Both the position numbers and the translations under genes were made by a program. From positions 186,001 to 250,000 of the forward strand of contig JAKSKN010000001.1 in NCBI GenBank assembly GCA_024401695.1: 64,000 bases of DNA, given 5' to 3'. The notes beneath the pieces were generated by a model. It made no database searches, was not told the origin of the DNA, and saw only the letters and a program-made list of their open reading frames with translations. Positions within the stretch are counted from its first letter, which is position 1. Every line of letters begins with the position of its first letter. Below, one piece after another: positions 31,692-41,211 of this stretch. Origin of the DNA: Bacteroidales bacterium (GTDB lineage: Bacteria > Bacteroidota > Bacteroidia > Bacteroidales > UBA932).

Positions 31692-32471
31692 ATGAGCACA
31701 AGAGCACGCATTGCCTTCATCGTCCGTGAGGAAGGCTACAGATTGGAGTACAGCAAGCATTGGGATGGCTATCCCTATGCCGTTCTGGGGAGTCTTCCCG
31801 CAGGCAAATTCACTATCGCAGATCTGATAAAGCGTTGGGGATTGACCGAGGAGTTGGAGGGCTTTACGGAGCATTACTACGAATTCGACTTTCGCAACAT
31901 GTCGATGAAAATATGGGGAGCCGACATGAGCGAAATCCCTTGGAAACAAGGCGAATTGATGTTCAACGGCACCATCGAGGAGGCATACAGGAGGTATTAT
32001 CTTGATGCGCCCGAGCCGCAGATGCCTGACCGAGCCGTGGTGATGACACACCTGTCAAATCTCACATTCGCGGAGTTCGACAAGCAGAAGCTGTCGCTCC
32101 GTTCGCAGGATATTCTGCTCGACACACAAGCGGCCCACATCTATGGTGTAAGCGTAACAGAGGTGAGACGTGCAGCAAGCCGGAACAGGGAACGTTTTCC
32201 CTCCGATTTCGCATTCCGGCTCACCCGGGACGAGATAAGGTCACTACCCGATGAACTGCGAAAAGATTTGCATTTCGAAAAGAACCCCTATCTGCCATAC
32301 GCATTCACCGAACTTGGATTCTCCATGCTCGCAATGCTCCTTTCCTCCGAGACGGCAGCCAAAGCAAATCTCGATATGATCAGTGCCGTTTCAGCAACAA
32401 ACTCCATCCAATCTCTCATGCAGAAGTTCTTCGAGACAATGAAAGATTCTGACCCGAAAAAACCATTATAA
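31692..32471 (+). CDS. ORF6N-domain protein
   Basis: 259 residues. The C-terminal part (about 140-235) is an ORF6N/KilA-N-like DNA-binding domain: LLDTQAAHIYGVSVTEVRRA, then FPSDFAFRLTRDEI and YAFTELGFSMLAMLL. The N-terminal ~110 residues (MSTRARIAFIVREEGYRLEY and KHWDGYPYAVLG) match a phage/plasmid-type domain I cannot name. ORF6N proteins are typical of phages and mobile DNA, where they often act as antirepressors. It follows the conserved leader directly. Confidence 0.8.
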   Translation: MSTRARIAFIVREEGYRLEYSKHWDGYPYAVLGSLPAGKFTIADLIKRWGLTEELEGFTEHYYEFDFRNMSMKIWGADMSEIPWKQGELMFNGTIEEAYRRYYLDAPEPQMPDRAVVMTHLSNLTFAEFDKQKLSLRSQDILLDTQAAHIYGVSVTEVRRAASRNRERFPSDFAFRLTRDEIRSLPDELRKDLHFEKNPYLPYAFTELGFSMLAMLLSSETAAKANLDMISAVSATNSIQSLMQKFFETMKDSDPKKPL

Positions 32472-32472
32472 A

Positions 32473-33129
32473 ATGAACAGACCCATGAGCGGAGGACATT
32501 TCGACTACAATCAAAGCTTGATTTCAGAGATTGCAGACACAATCGCTATTGAAATCGCAAGAGCACTTCTACCGAAGCCCCAGAAAGTGCACGAAGATTA
32601 TTGGACAATCGATGAACACGATTGCCCCAGCAGCTATCATAATTACTGCAGTTACCATGAATTCAAAACGTATGAAGAAGCAGAGAGTTTCCTCCTCTGG
32701 GACAAGTCCATTGTGCCTGCCGACCATAACTACGGCATCAGCCACATCCCCAAGGAGGACAAAGTGTTCCGTTCCACAAAGCTGCTGATGGGAGGAACAA
32801 AAGATGCCGACCCCATACCGTGGCTCTACACCATCCATCATTGCGTCTTTGATCACTACCCGTATGATGCAGACGTGCTCGAACTGAACGAAGAAACGAT
32901 AGAGACGATGAAGCAAGCTTACCTGCAGCTTCGCAAAGCATACGTATATGCCCAACGAGTGGATTGGATGCTATCCGGCGACGATGGAGAGGACACTATG
33001 CAAATGCGCCTCAAAGAAGAGCTGGATGCAGTTCAACAGGAGTTTGACAACAAAGACTGGACCTGCCCCTACGAAGGATGGAATGAAGATGAATTGGAAA
33101 AGGCCGAGCCTTCAGGTCCAGTTCACTGA
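32473..33129 (+). CDS. Phage-type hypothetical protein (MSGGHFDY family)
   Basis: 218 residues, starting one base after the ORF6N stop; an inner ATG at 32485 gives the MSGGHFDYNQ start that many phage and mobile-element proteins share. It contains His/Cys-rich HDCPSSYHNYCSYHEF and a tail rich in acidic residues. The function is unknown. Co-transcription with the ORF6N gene is likely. Confidence 0.72.
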   Translation: MNRPMSGGHFDYNQSLISEIADTIAIEIARALLPKPQKVHEDYWTIDEHDCPSSYHNYCSYHEFKTYEEAESFLLWDKSIVPADHNYGISHIPKEDKVFRSTKLLMGGTKDADPIPWLYTIHHCVFDHYPYDADVLELNEETIETMKQAYLQLRKAYVYAQRVDWMLSGDDGEDTMQMRLKEELDAVQQEFDNKDWTCPYEGWNEDELEKAEPSGPVH

Positions 33130-33135
33130 TTAATC

Positions 33136-33852
33136 CTACACGGCTTTCAAAATGGCACTCCGTTCTTCGCGCGGAAATTTCTCGATGGCGTAACGGAGCA
33201 TCGTGCGTGGCATCCGGGAACCGTTCAGTTTCAAATAGCGTCGGAGCCTTTCCTCATCGCGTTTTCCGGCTTCGCGAAGCATCCAGCCGACGGCCTTTTG
33301 CAACAAGTCGTGGAGTGGTTCTGGCTTACCGATGAAGATATCGGCAATTGCGTATGTATCATCAAGTTGTCCGTGGCGGATAAACTGCATTGTAGAGACA
33401 ATTCCGATTCGCTGTTCCCAGATAGTCCGGCCATCGCGAGCCAGGCAGTAGAGCAAATTGCGGTCCCGCTCCAGCAGCCATCGCCCCAAAAGCTCATAGC
33501 AACTCAGGTCTACCAGATCCCAATTGTTGATATACTCAGTGTGCCCGAGATAAAAATCGATGCACCTCTGCTGCAGGGCGGCATCCTTCCGGGCGTGGGT
33601 AAAAATCTGCACCAGCGTCAGCAGTGCTGCCAACCTGATCTCGTGATACTCGCTGCGGATACATTCCTCCAGCTCGTCAAAGTCTGTCTGATTCCAGCAG
33701 GCTTTCACCACCGCGCGCGTCACCGGGACCTTGATTCCCAGGAACTTGTCACCCTCGCCGTACTGGCCGGCCCCCGTCTTGAAAAAACGCGACAGCCCCG
33801 CCACCTGCGACGGGTCAGCACTAACTAGCATTTGTGAAAGGAGCTGGTTCAT
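33136..33852 (-). CDS. AlkD-like DNA alkylation repair protein
   Basis: 238 residues, normal for AlkD DNA glycosylases built of HEAT-like helical repeats. Recognisable stretches: GEGDKFLGIKVPVTRAVVK near the N-terminus, then EYINNWDLVDLSCYELLG with the conserved WDLVD aspartate, and KAVGWMLREAGKRDEERL near the end. It removes alkylated bases such as 3- or 7-alkylpurines. A second, broken N-terminal copy is at 26979-27050. Confidence 0.9.
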   Translation of the reverse strand: MNQLLSQMLVSADPSQVAGLSRFFKTGAGQYGEGDKFLGIKVPVTRAVVKACWNQTDFDELEECIRSEYHEIRLAALLTLVQIFTHARKDAALQQRCIDFYLGHTEYINNWDLVDLSCYELLGRWLLERDRNLLYCLARDGRTIWEQRIGIVSTMQFIRHGQLDDTYAIADIFIGKPEPLHDLLQKAVGWMLREAGKRDEERLRRYLKLNGSRMPRTMLRYAIEKFPREERSAILKAV

Positions 33853-33870
33853 TATGTGCTAACTATTGTC

Positions 33871-34377
33871 TTATGGCTCCCAGACCTCATCGAGGCCGGT
33901 TTTCCATGCCGGGAATGGAGCATCGGTCACAATCTCATTGTACACTTTCAGCATCTTGACATGCAACATTCCGGCTTTATTGACAATCTCTGGCGTAATG
34001 CAGAGTGGCAGGGGAAGTTGTCCGGATATCTTTACTTCGATACCAAAGCCATGATCACATTCTTCCTCAGAACTGCCAAAGTCCATCTCCTGCACCCCAT
34101 CCCTGTCTTCCCCCACCAGAATATCATAAAGAATAGGGCAATGCTTCATAAGTTTCGGCATCTGTGCTTTTTCATTGGACAACCGCCTGAAGTAATTGCC
34201 CCAATTTACAAACAACATCCCGCGACCAGCATCGATTCTGGAAAGATTTACAATTTGAAATACACCAGGCTTGACCTTATATACAATTTCAATGACATCC
34301 TTGCGAACAGCAAAAGTCATATTCGGAGCTTCAAGGTTGAAAGTCGCGCCGCTCTTAGTTGACAACATCCGTCTCAT
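33871..34377 (-). CDS. Unrecognised soluble protein
   Basis: About 168 residues from MRRMLSTKSGA (an upstream TTG at 34383 adds two). Mixed alpha/beta, no signal peptide, no cysteine motif, tail ending in FPAWKTGLDEVWEP. No family recognised. It ends 18 bases before the AlkD-like gene and may be co-transcribed with it. Confidence 0.6.
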   Translation of the reverse strand: MRRMLSTKSGATFNLEAPNMTFAVRKDVIEIVYKVKPGVFQIVNLSRIDAGRGMLFVNWGNYFRRLSNEKAQMPKLMKHCPILYDILVGEDRDGVQEMDFGSSEEECDHGFGIEVKISGQLPLPLCITPEIVNKAGMLHVKMLKVYNEIVTDAPFPAWKTGLDEVWEP

Positions 34378-34407
34378 ATTCAACAGATTAAATTACCTCA
34401 GCCACTA

Positions 34408-34821
34408 CTAGATACTATCGCAAACCGACTTGACTCTGATAACGTCATTTATCATCTCTTCGTCGCATATTTCCAGATCATGCTCTTTCAGAATTCCTTC
34501 CGCATATAGATAAGAAATGACTTCAAGATAATGTCCACCGGTAATGCCGTCATATCTGTATTGCAAGCGCCTGTCAAAAGAGTCAACCGCCTTGAATAGT
34601 TCAAGGTATCGTGCGTGATTCGGTTTTTCGACATCATCAAGCGGTTTACTGGAAAGTCTGGAAACTTTTCGAATAAGTTTCGCACATTCCCGCTCCAAGG
34701 CAAGATCAATCAAAGTCCGTGCGGCTTTCTTTTGAGCTTTTGTGAGACTGGCAAGCATAACTGACGTATTTTCGGTAAATTTAACACTTCTTTGAAAAAG
34801 AGTGGTTAATTTTACGTGCAT
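34408..34821 (-). CDS. Small helical protein divergent from the SNF2 helicase
   Basis: 137 residues, or 116 if it starts at MLASLTKAQKK (34758), which is followed by the better coding-like sequence. Highly charged and helical. No family recognised. Its longest form overlaps the possible GTG start of the SNF2 gene by 6 bases; the two genes share their upstream region. Confidence 0.6.
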   Translation of the reverse strand: MHVKLTTLFQRSVKFTENTSVMLASLTKAQKKAARTLIDLALERECAKLIRKVSRLSSKPLDDVEKPNHARYLELFKAVDSFDRRLQYRYDGITGGHYLEVISYLYAEGILKEHDLEICDEEMINDVIRVKSVCDSI

Positions 34822-34836
34822 TTTGAGTTGATTTAT

Positions 34837-37269
34837 ATGAATACCACAAAGAAAAAATCCGTCAGGCAGCCGAAACTCAATAATTTCGTATGTCCAAAGT
34901 CAATGTCTCTGGAAGAATGGCAGATTGCACTGAGAAAGCAACAGGCCCAAGCCGAGAATTTCGGGATATTCTCTAGAGGAAATGGAGAATATCTTGTCAG
35001 GAATGCCAATTCAAGAAGCGAATACAAAGTGATATACAGGGGTGCTGCCAGCAAGTGGAATTTCTGCTCCTGCATGGACTTCAAGACATCAGGGCTCGGC
35101 ACCTGCAAGCATATTGAAGCCGTCAAACTGGACAGGCGTTGCAAACCAGCACCTGTGCCTTCATATACCTCGGTTTATCTTGATTACCACGGTGAAAGAA
35201 GTGCCAGAATCAGAATAGGTTCGGACGATGAAGAAGCTTTCAGTGCACTTGCAGCCCATTATTTCTGCAAAGATGGCACGCTGCGGAAGACTGCCTATTC
35301 CTCTTTCGGAAAGTTCCTTCTGGAAGCCAAAGCCATCAATTCATCATTCAGATGCTATCAAGACGCCATAGACTTCGTGGTGGGCATCAGGGAAAGAGAG
35401 AAGCGCACAAAACTGATAGAAGAGAAGTATCCGGATGCCGTCATCGATTCCTTGCTCCGTACCAAATTGTATCCTTACCAGAAAGAAGGCATCCGCTTCG
35501 CAGCAAAGGCCGGGAAAGCCATCATCGCGGATGAAATGGGCCTTGGAAAGACGGTGCAGGCCATCGGAGTTGCGGAATTACTTCGAAGGGAAGGCCTTGT
35601 GACATCCGTTCTGGTGCTGGTGCCCACATCATTGAAATACCAGTGGAAGTGCGAAATCGAAAAATTCACGGGAGACTCTGAAGTCGTTGTCATAGAAGGC
35701 TCTCACCTTAAGCGTCGCGAAATGTATGAGGCCCCAGGCACATACAAGATTGTATCCTACAACTCAGCTTGCAACGATATCAAAATCCTGGGCAAGTTGG
35801 AATGCGACCTGCTCATTATGGACGAAGTGCAACGCCTCAAAAACTGGAACACCCAGATTTCAAAGGCCGCAAGGCGCATAGTATCAAGCTATTCTGTGAT
35901 TTTATCCGGAACGCCCCTTGAAAACAAGTTGGAAGAGCTGTATTCCATCGTGGAATTTGCCGACCAATATGCTCTTTCCCCATATTACAAGTTCAGGAAT
36001 GACTGCATCCTGACCGACGACACGGGCAAAGTCCTGGGTTATCAGAATCTTAACGCAGTGGGCAACAAATTGAAAAACATCCTGATACGCAGACGCAAGA
36101 AAGACGTGAACCTGCAATTGCCCGCAAGGATGGACCAGACCATCTTCGTGCCGATGACCAAGGAGCAGATGGGTATCCACGACGAATTCAAGAATGTAGT
36201 GGCAAGACTGGTGCTGAAATGGCAGCGGATGCATTTTCTCAGCGAAACGGACCGCCGCAGGCTGATGCTCAGTCTGTCGCAGATGAGAATGGTTTGCGAC
36301 AGCACCTTCATACTCGACCAAAAAAGCCGCTTTGACACCAAGGTGGAGGAAGCGATGAATATCATCACCGATATCATTGACGGTTCCGAAGACGGCAAGG
36401 TAGTGGTCTTCAGCGGCTGGGAACGGATGACGCGACTGCTTGCACGGGAACTGGAGAATCGCTGCATCGGATATGAAAACCTGCACGGAGGAGTACCGTC
36501 CGCAAATCGGAAGAATATGGTCTCCAACTTTACCGAGCTGCCCGAGAGCCGTGTCTTCCTTTCGACGGATGCCGGCAGCACAGGACTCAACCTGCAGGCA
36601 GCCAGCACCATCATCAACCTCGACCTGCCCTGGAATCCGGCTGTCCTGGAACAGCGGATAGCCCGCATCTACCGCATCGGGCAGCAGAGAAACATCCAGG
36701 TTATCAATCTTGTAGCCGCACACACCATCGAAGAGTCGATGATAGGCAAGTTGAAGTTCAAAACTTCCCTGTTCGAAGGAGTCCTGGACGGAGGCGACGA
36801 TGCCGTATTTGCATCCGACGACAAATTTGCGAAGATTATGGACCTTGTCGGAGAATATGTCGAACCTTCGGCGGAGGAGCCTCTGCACGATGATTCCGGG
36901 GCAACGGTCGAAACATGCGATGTGGAGCCGAACAAGTGCCAATCCGGAGGAGAAAGTTCTTCTGATGGCGATATCACTCAGAACAGTACGACAACCCCGA
37001 CGGTTTCCAACGCATCGGAGGGCGACCCGATTTCGGAAGATGAAGGCAACACTTCGCCAGCAGAAGCAGGAGATCTGATAAATCAGGGTCTGTCTTTCTT
37101 CAGCAATCTGGTCGAGACCCTAATATCACCTGAAAAGACAGCAAAACTCATTGACGGAATCGTAGTCGAAGACAAGGAAACCGGCAAAGCCTCAATCAAC
37201 ATACCCATCCAGAACAAACAGCTCATTACAGATGCCCTTGGACTTATAGGGAAACTTCTGGCGAAATAA
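34837..37269 (+). CDS. SNF2-family helicase with N-terminal SWIM zinc finger
   Basis: 810 residues from the ATG at 34837 (a GTG at 34816 adds seven). SWIM finger: Cys77, Cys79, Cys90, His92 in FCSCMDF...CKH. SNF2 core: motif I DEMGLGKT at 232-239, motif II MDEVQRLKN at 328-336 (DEVQ in place of DEAH), motif III LSGTPLENKLEELYS, motif V STDAGSTGLNLQ and motif VI EQRIARIYRIGQ. A low-complexity acidic linker (about 675-755) leads to a C-terminal helix-rich end. SWIM-SNF2 proteins remodel or translocate on DNA. Its defence role is only suggested by nearby AbiE and TOTE genes. Confidence 0.9.
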   Translation: MNTTKKKSVRQPKLNNFVCPKSMSLEEWQIALRKQQAQAENFGIFSRGNGEYLVRNANSRSEYKVIYRGAASKWNFCSCMDFKTSGLGTCKHIEAVKLDRRCKPAPVPSYTSVYLDYHGERSARIRIGSDDEEAFSALAAHYFCKDGTLRKTAYSSFGKFLLEAKAINSSFRCYQDAIDFVVGIREREKRTKLIEEKYPDAVIDSLLRTKLYPYQKEGIRFAAKAGKAIIADEMGLGKTVQAIGVAELLRREGLVTSVLVLVPTSLKYQWKCEIEKFTGDSEVVVIEGSHLKRREMYEAPGTYKIVSYNSACNDIKILGKLECDLLIMDEVQRLKNWNTQISKAARRIVSSYSVILSGTPLENKLEELYSIVEFADQYALSPYYKFRNDCILTDDTGKVLGYQNLNAVGNKLKNILIRRRKKDVNLQLPARMDQTIFVPMTKEQMGIHDEFKNVVARLVLKWQRMHFLSETDRRRLMLSLSQMRMVCDSTFILDQKSRFDTKVEEAMNIITDIIDGSEDGKVVVFSGWERMTRLLARELENRCIGYENLHGGVPSANRKNMVSNFTELPESRVFLSTDAGSTGLNLQAASTIINLDLPWNPAVLEQRIARIYRIGQQRNIQVINLVAAHTIEESMIGKLKFKTSLFEGVLDGGDDAVFASDDKFAKIMDLVGEYVEPSAEEPLHDDSGATVETCDVEPNKCQSGGESSSDGDITQNSTTTPTVSNASEGDPISEDEGNTSPAEAGDLINQGLSFFSNLVETLISPEKTAKLIDGIVVEDKETGKASINIPIQNKQLITDALGLIGKLLAK

Positions 37270-37273
37270 TTAT

Positions 37274-37314
37274 TGTAGTCCTCCCCATTGAAGGAGGGGA
37301 TGCATTGGACTACA
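37274..37314. repeat. Nested inverted repeat after the SNF2 gene
   Basis: Outer arms TGTAGTCC / GGACTACA and overlapping inner arms TCCTCCCC / GGAGGGGA can form alternative hairpins. It lies between two converging genes, so a bidirectional terminator or the end of a lost element are both possible. No T-tract. Confidence 0.5.
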
Positions 37315-37341
37315 GTTGTCTGGGTGGAGGTTTCCGATTAA

Positions 37342-37860
37342 TTAATCTGACGGTAGCATTCCCACCCATTTTAACAACAGTTCCTGGGCGATTGAAGTGT
37401 TCTCAAGTCTCATCATGCTGTCTTCTTCCTTCTCCATGGAGAGTAGATTCATACTGCCATACCAAACGATAGAATTATCTATCACCGCAAAATGCTCCCG
37501 GCATCTTTCGGAGCATCGAACGGCAATTCCAACCGAGCGAAGTGCACTGATCAATTCTTCCTGATGGCCGGCGGCATCGTCAGAATATGCCGAAGGAGCA
37601 AGAGTCAGAACGGCAATGCGCACACCCCTTTCTTGAAGCGGCGCCACCTCTTTAATAAACTTCCAAACTTTTCGCAAACCAAACCCAGGGCTGCTGATTA
37701 CCACCTCCGATTTGGCGGAAGCGACATCACCGCCAAATATGTCCCGATAATTCTTCCAATCGAATATTGAGCTCTCCACCACTTGTCTGTCTGCAACACG
37801 CGGACAAATCTCAAAACCTATGCGTTTGTATGTCCTGAGCCGTTTCACGTAACACAGACT
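37342..37860 (-). pseudogene. C-terminal (PLD-like) remnant of the TOTE primase-helicase
   Basis: The minus strand reads TYKRIGFEICPRVADRQVVE and then VVISSPGFGLRKVWKFIKE, HFAVIDNSIVWYGSMNLLS and NTSIAQELLLKW. These are the C-terminal phospholipase-D-like segment that follows the helicase in full-length relatives. It is in a different frame from the upstream part; the open frame extends to an ATG at 37893, but that stretch overlaps the first part and is unlikely to be a true start. Confidence 0.75.
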
Positions 37861-39586
37861 CGCAAGTATATGCTGCCGCGTGATGGCATTCATCCATGAT
37901 CACCATCCCGTAATTCCGGACAATCGGATTTATGTCATCATCCCTTCCGAGTGAGGTGATCATTGCAACGTCAACAATACCGGACAGAGCATTCTTCTGG
38001 GAACTGAATGTGCCGATGCAGGATGCTCGATGCCTGATTCTCCCACTTGGTGTTGTATATGTGGGCAAATCTTCATCAATCTGCAGAAACTGTTCAAGTG
38101 CCTTCACCCATCCACTCATAATCTCTACATTATGCACAAGCACAAGTGTATTGACCTTTCTCTGAGCAATTAGATATGCTCCCACTACAGTCTTACCGAA
38201 AGATGTAGCCGCATGCAGTACTCCGTTATCGTAGATTGACAATTTTTCGGCAGCATCCATCTGCTCCGGATACAGTTCTCCAGTGAAATGCATATCAACC
38301 TTTTTTCCGGGTTGCCTCCTGTCTGCCAAATCGAATTGAATTGCTGCGTCAGCCAACGCATCGGCCAAGGACGCCCGGAGGCCGCGTGGCAAAACAATAT
38401 AATCACCATCGTCGTAGCCACAATATACAATTCTAGGAATGTCATATGTGGGGAAGCCCTGTCCAAGCTTCGTATAAAACTCAGGATTCGAATAAGCCGC
38501 CAGCCTTCTTATTGCATTCTGCAAACGTGGCTTCAACCCTTTCTTGCTAATATATAATCCATTTTCCTGGATAATCTGGACCTTGCCAGAAGCATCAGAA
38601 GAATGAAAATCCTTCCTTTCGCTGAATAATTCCCGTTCCTTCTGTTCCTCTTCAACATCTTCTTGCAATTGCCCATAAGGATTGTTGTCCGGGCACCACT
38701 CTTTAATGCATGCCTCAACTCTCTGCAATGAAAGTTTATGTACCTGTGATAAAGCCATGTACTGATCTTTCAGAGGTATCCATTGTTCGTCCACGAACAG
38801 GCTATTGCCTTTTTTCATTGCCTGCCCCTGCCAAGGGAGGGCAATCAGGTTTCCAAGTCCATTATCAGACAAATAATCCTGCATGGGCAACATTCTGTCA
38901 TAGTAGAGGAAATTTTTCAGACTCACGAGCTCGGCTCCTTTGGTCACAAGAGCGTTACCGAACATTCTCGCCTTCGCGGCAGGCACAGCCTCACTGAAGA
39001 AAATCCATACGTGCGCACCTTTCCCGGAGCGGGATCGCTCCACCAGGCAATCAATGCCGCAGAGGGAACAAATCCTGCGCAATGCATCAACTTCCTCCTG
39101 CCATCCTTTGGATGCCTCCAATTCTTCATTATGGTTGTCGAAATCAAACACTATAAACCGGCAGGTATCTTCTTTCAACATCGCATACACACCGACAACG
39201 TCTCCGCAATCCTCGCGCTTGCCCGTCATATGCTGCATCAAAACGGATGAATTCAGCGACGGCCAGTTTTTGTTCTGGCACTCCGCACATTTCGTCTTCT
39301 TCCCGGCCTTCTTGGGACACATTCCGTATTTATTACGGTTATCACATACGGTATAATAGCCTTTGGAATAGCGCTTTGCATAAACATCAACCCTTCCGTG
39401 AAACATCGAGAAGAAGAATTTCGCTGTCTCAGGGGCAATGTCTATCGGGACCATCTGCGACGATTCGCCATCTTCCTTTCCTGCTCTGAGAAATGCCTCA
39501 AAATCGTACTCTATTCCATTCTCTTCGAGCAGAGAACGCAGATATCTGATTTCTTCTTCGAATCTATGTATCCCTGCGTCGCTCAT
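37811..39586 (-). CDS. TOTE-type archaeo-eukaryotic primase plus helicase, truncated
   Basis: 591 residues. A zinc ribbon (Cys81, Cys90, Cys100, Cys103) is followed by an archaeo-eukaryotic primase domain with FIVFDFDNH (Asp148, Asp150) and SRSGKGAHVWIFF (185-197), then a superfamily-2 helicase part with AATSFGKTVVG and the DEAD-box motif VIMDECHHAAA. After VLRE the frame runs into a stop, where relatives continue with SAT-type motif III and the second helicase domain. That domain is missing and the C-terminal part lies in another frame, so an internal deletion has inactivated the helicase. The primase half could still be made. It starts 4 bases before the AbiEii stop in transcript order. Confidence 0.8.
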   Translation of the reverse strand: MSDAGIHRFEEEIRYLRSLLEENGIEYDFEAFLRAGKEDGESSQMVPIDIAPETAKFFFSMFHGRVDVYAKRYSKGYYTVCDNRNKYGMCPKKAGKKTKCAECQNKNWPSLNSSVLMQHMTGKREDCGDVVGVYAMLKEDTCRFIVFDFDNHNEELEASKGWQEEVDALRRICSLCGIDCLVERSRSGKGAHVWIFFSEAVPAAKARMFGNALVTKGAELVSLKNFLYYDRMLPMQDYLSDNGLGNLIALPWQGQAMKKGNSLFVDEQWIPLKDQYMALSQVHKLSLQRVEACIKEWCPDNNPYGQLQEDVEEEQKERELFSERKDFHSSDASGKVQIIQENGLYISKKGLKPRLQNAIRRLAAYSNPEFYTKLGQGFPTYDIPRIVYCGYDDGDYIVLPRGLRASLADALADAAIQFDLADRRQPGKKVDMHFTGELYPEQMDAAEKLSIYDNGVLHAATSFGKTVVGAYLIAQRKVNTLVLVHNVEIMSGWVKALEQFLQIDEDLPTYTTPSGRIRHRASCIGTFSSQKNALSGIVDVAMITSLGRDDDINPIVRNYGMVIMDECHHAAAYTCESVLRETAQDIQTHRF

Positions 39587-39589
39587 GAT

Positions 39590-40393
39590 TCAATCCCTTT
39601 TCCCCGGCATCCTATCCACGAGCCGCTCATACACCAACGGCCAAGCCTGCAAAGAATCAAACGATATCTCCGGACGGAGCAGGGGCTGAACATCCTCCAG
39701 AAACTCCTCATCCTGCATCTTCAGTTCCATATTCTGCACGAACTCCTTGTACGATGGAGCACGTTCTGCCACAAACTCGATATACTTGCGATAACACTCC
39801 AATATCTTCTCCGCATCCAGCTCGTGCGTGCTCAATGCCAGATACAGATCAAACAGGTCACGTCCCTTCTTCCTTTGGTAAAGCGCGCGAAGTTTAGTGC
39901 CCACCAGTTCCTCCAAATGATAAGTCATCAACTGAGCCTCACCTGCAAACCAGCTGCTCTCTACACGGAACGGCATCTCCTGCAGCCCCATCACATTGAA
40001 ATGCTCCATACAATTGATCTCCACCTTCAGACGAATCTGCTGCACAGGCGGAATCTCCGAATCCACCTTGAACAGCAGCTTGTTGCTATGCCGCTTCTGC
40101 TGAGTCGAGCGGTTCGGCAGCCACTCCAGAACCTCTCCCAACTTGAACATAATCGGCTTGATGGGCCCCGGCTTAATCTGCACAAGGTCGATGTCCTCAC
40201 TATACCTTGCCTGCGGCTGCAGAAAAAGCTTATGCAGAGCCGTACCTCCACGGAACGCAAGATTCTCCCTCAGGAAATCATCACTGAAAATGCTCACCAA
40301 AGCGCGACAGATAATCAAATCCTGCTCAACCATCTCGTTTTTCGACCATGGCGCTATTTCGCTCCATTCTCTAATAAATGACTCCTGTATCAT
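39590..40393 (-). CDS. AbiEii-type nucleotidyltransferase toxin
   Basis: 267 residues. AbiEii/AbiGii motifs: FRGGTALHKL at 47-56, YSEDIDL at 64-70 (catalytic aspartates), then VEINCMEHF and KKGRDLFDLYLAL. These match the DNA polymerase beta-like nucleotidyltransferases of type IV toxin-antitoxin systems, which add nucleotides to tRNA. The start overlaps the antitoxin stop by an ATGA. Confidence 0.92.
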   Translation of the reverse strand: MIQESFIREWSEIAPWSKNEMVEQDLIICRALVSIFSDDFLRENLAFRGGTALHKLFLQPQARYSEDIDLVQIKPGPIKPIMFKLGEVLEWLPNRSTQQKRHSNKLLFKVDSEIPPVQQIRLKVEINCMEHFNVMGLQEMPFRVESSWFAGEAQLMTYHLEELVGTKLRALYQRKKGRDLFDLYLALSTHELDAEKILECYRKYIEFVAERAPSYKEFVQNMELKMQDEEFLEDVQPLLRPEISFDSLQAWPLVYERLVDRMPGKRD

Positions 40394-41211
40394 ATTTCGT
40401 CTATATCAATTTCTTTATTAACAATGACCTTCCAGCGTTCATCCACCGGCATACCTTCCTCAACAGGAGCAGATGCCTTCAATGCCGTCTTGCGGAATTT
40501 CAATCCACCATTCCTGCACAAAGCATACAATTCATCCGCAACCGGCTCATACTCCAACAGAGACAGAATATACCCAAGCCGTTGTATTACAGCCACAGGA
40601 AAACGCCTCAGCAAAGGCAAACTCTTGTCATCCAGCGTCACCACATCCATCAACTCATACAGCACCTCCGCCACACGACTCATGCCACCCACTTTTCTTT
40701 CCTGTTGCACCAAATCCAAAGCAGTCATCAATGGCGAAGACACATTCAGATAACCCGACTGCGTCTTCTCTTGTTGTAAACAATCCGAGGCAATGTCGTT
40801 CTTCTGGATAAAATCTATTTTGGTTCCCTTCTTTCTCACATTTCTTAAAGGGGCACCATCGGCCATAACGAAATACGTCATCGACTGCTGATGCGAAGCT
40901 CCGTGCAAGGCTGCTGCAGACAACAGACTTACATAATAATTTCTGCTAAGGAAACGCATCAACTGGTCGATATAGAAATGCTCAGGCACCACACCTCTCA
41001 GCCGATACTCCATAGACACGATAACATAAAAGTTCTTCCATGGAGACATTATCCTTTTTGAGGAAACCAAACGGGACAAGGCCACCTCTAAAGAATGCCC
41101 CTTCGCATCAGGAAAGATTTTCTGCACATCTTCCTTTGTAAAGAAGTAGCGTCCCCTCATTTCTTGAGCATCGATCCATTCGGAACAGCTGTTATATTCA
41201 CCATTGTTCAT
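40390..41211 (-). CDS. AbiEi-type antitoxin/transcriptional regulator
   Basis: 273 residues. The N-terminal winged helix (RYFFTKEDVQKIFPDAKG then LVSSKRIMSPWKNFYVIV) and the AbiEi_4-type core (YYVSLLSAAALHGASHQQ) are clear. Such proteins repress their own operon and counter the paired toxin. It is the first gene of the AbiEi-AbiEii-primase operon. The 286 bases to the next gene upstream show no exact TAnnTTTG box. Confidence 0.9.
   Translation of the reverse strand: MNNGEYNSCSEWIDAQEMRGRYFFTKEDVQKIFPDAKGHSLEVALSRLVSSKRIMSPWKNFYVIVSMEYRLRGVVPEHFYIDQLMRFLSRNYYVSLLSAAALHGASHQQSMTYFVMADGAPLRNVRKKGTKIDFIQKNDIASDCLQQEKTQSGYLNVSSPLMTALDLVQQERKVGGMSRVAEVLYELMDVVTLDDKSLPLLRRFPVAVIQRLGYILSLLEYEPVADELYALCRNGGLKFRKTALKASAPVEEGMPVDERWKVIVNKEIDIDEI

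Noticed and set aside
35902..36942. A 346-codon open frame antisense to the SNF2 gene
   Set aside because: It lies wholly opposite a gene with complete SNF2 motifs and has no recognisable domain.
37861..37893. Separate start for the PLD-like C-terminal fragment
   Set aside because: These codons are out-of-frame reading of the primase-helicase gene; the fragment is a remnant of that gene.
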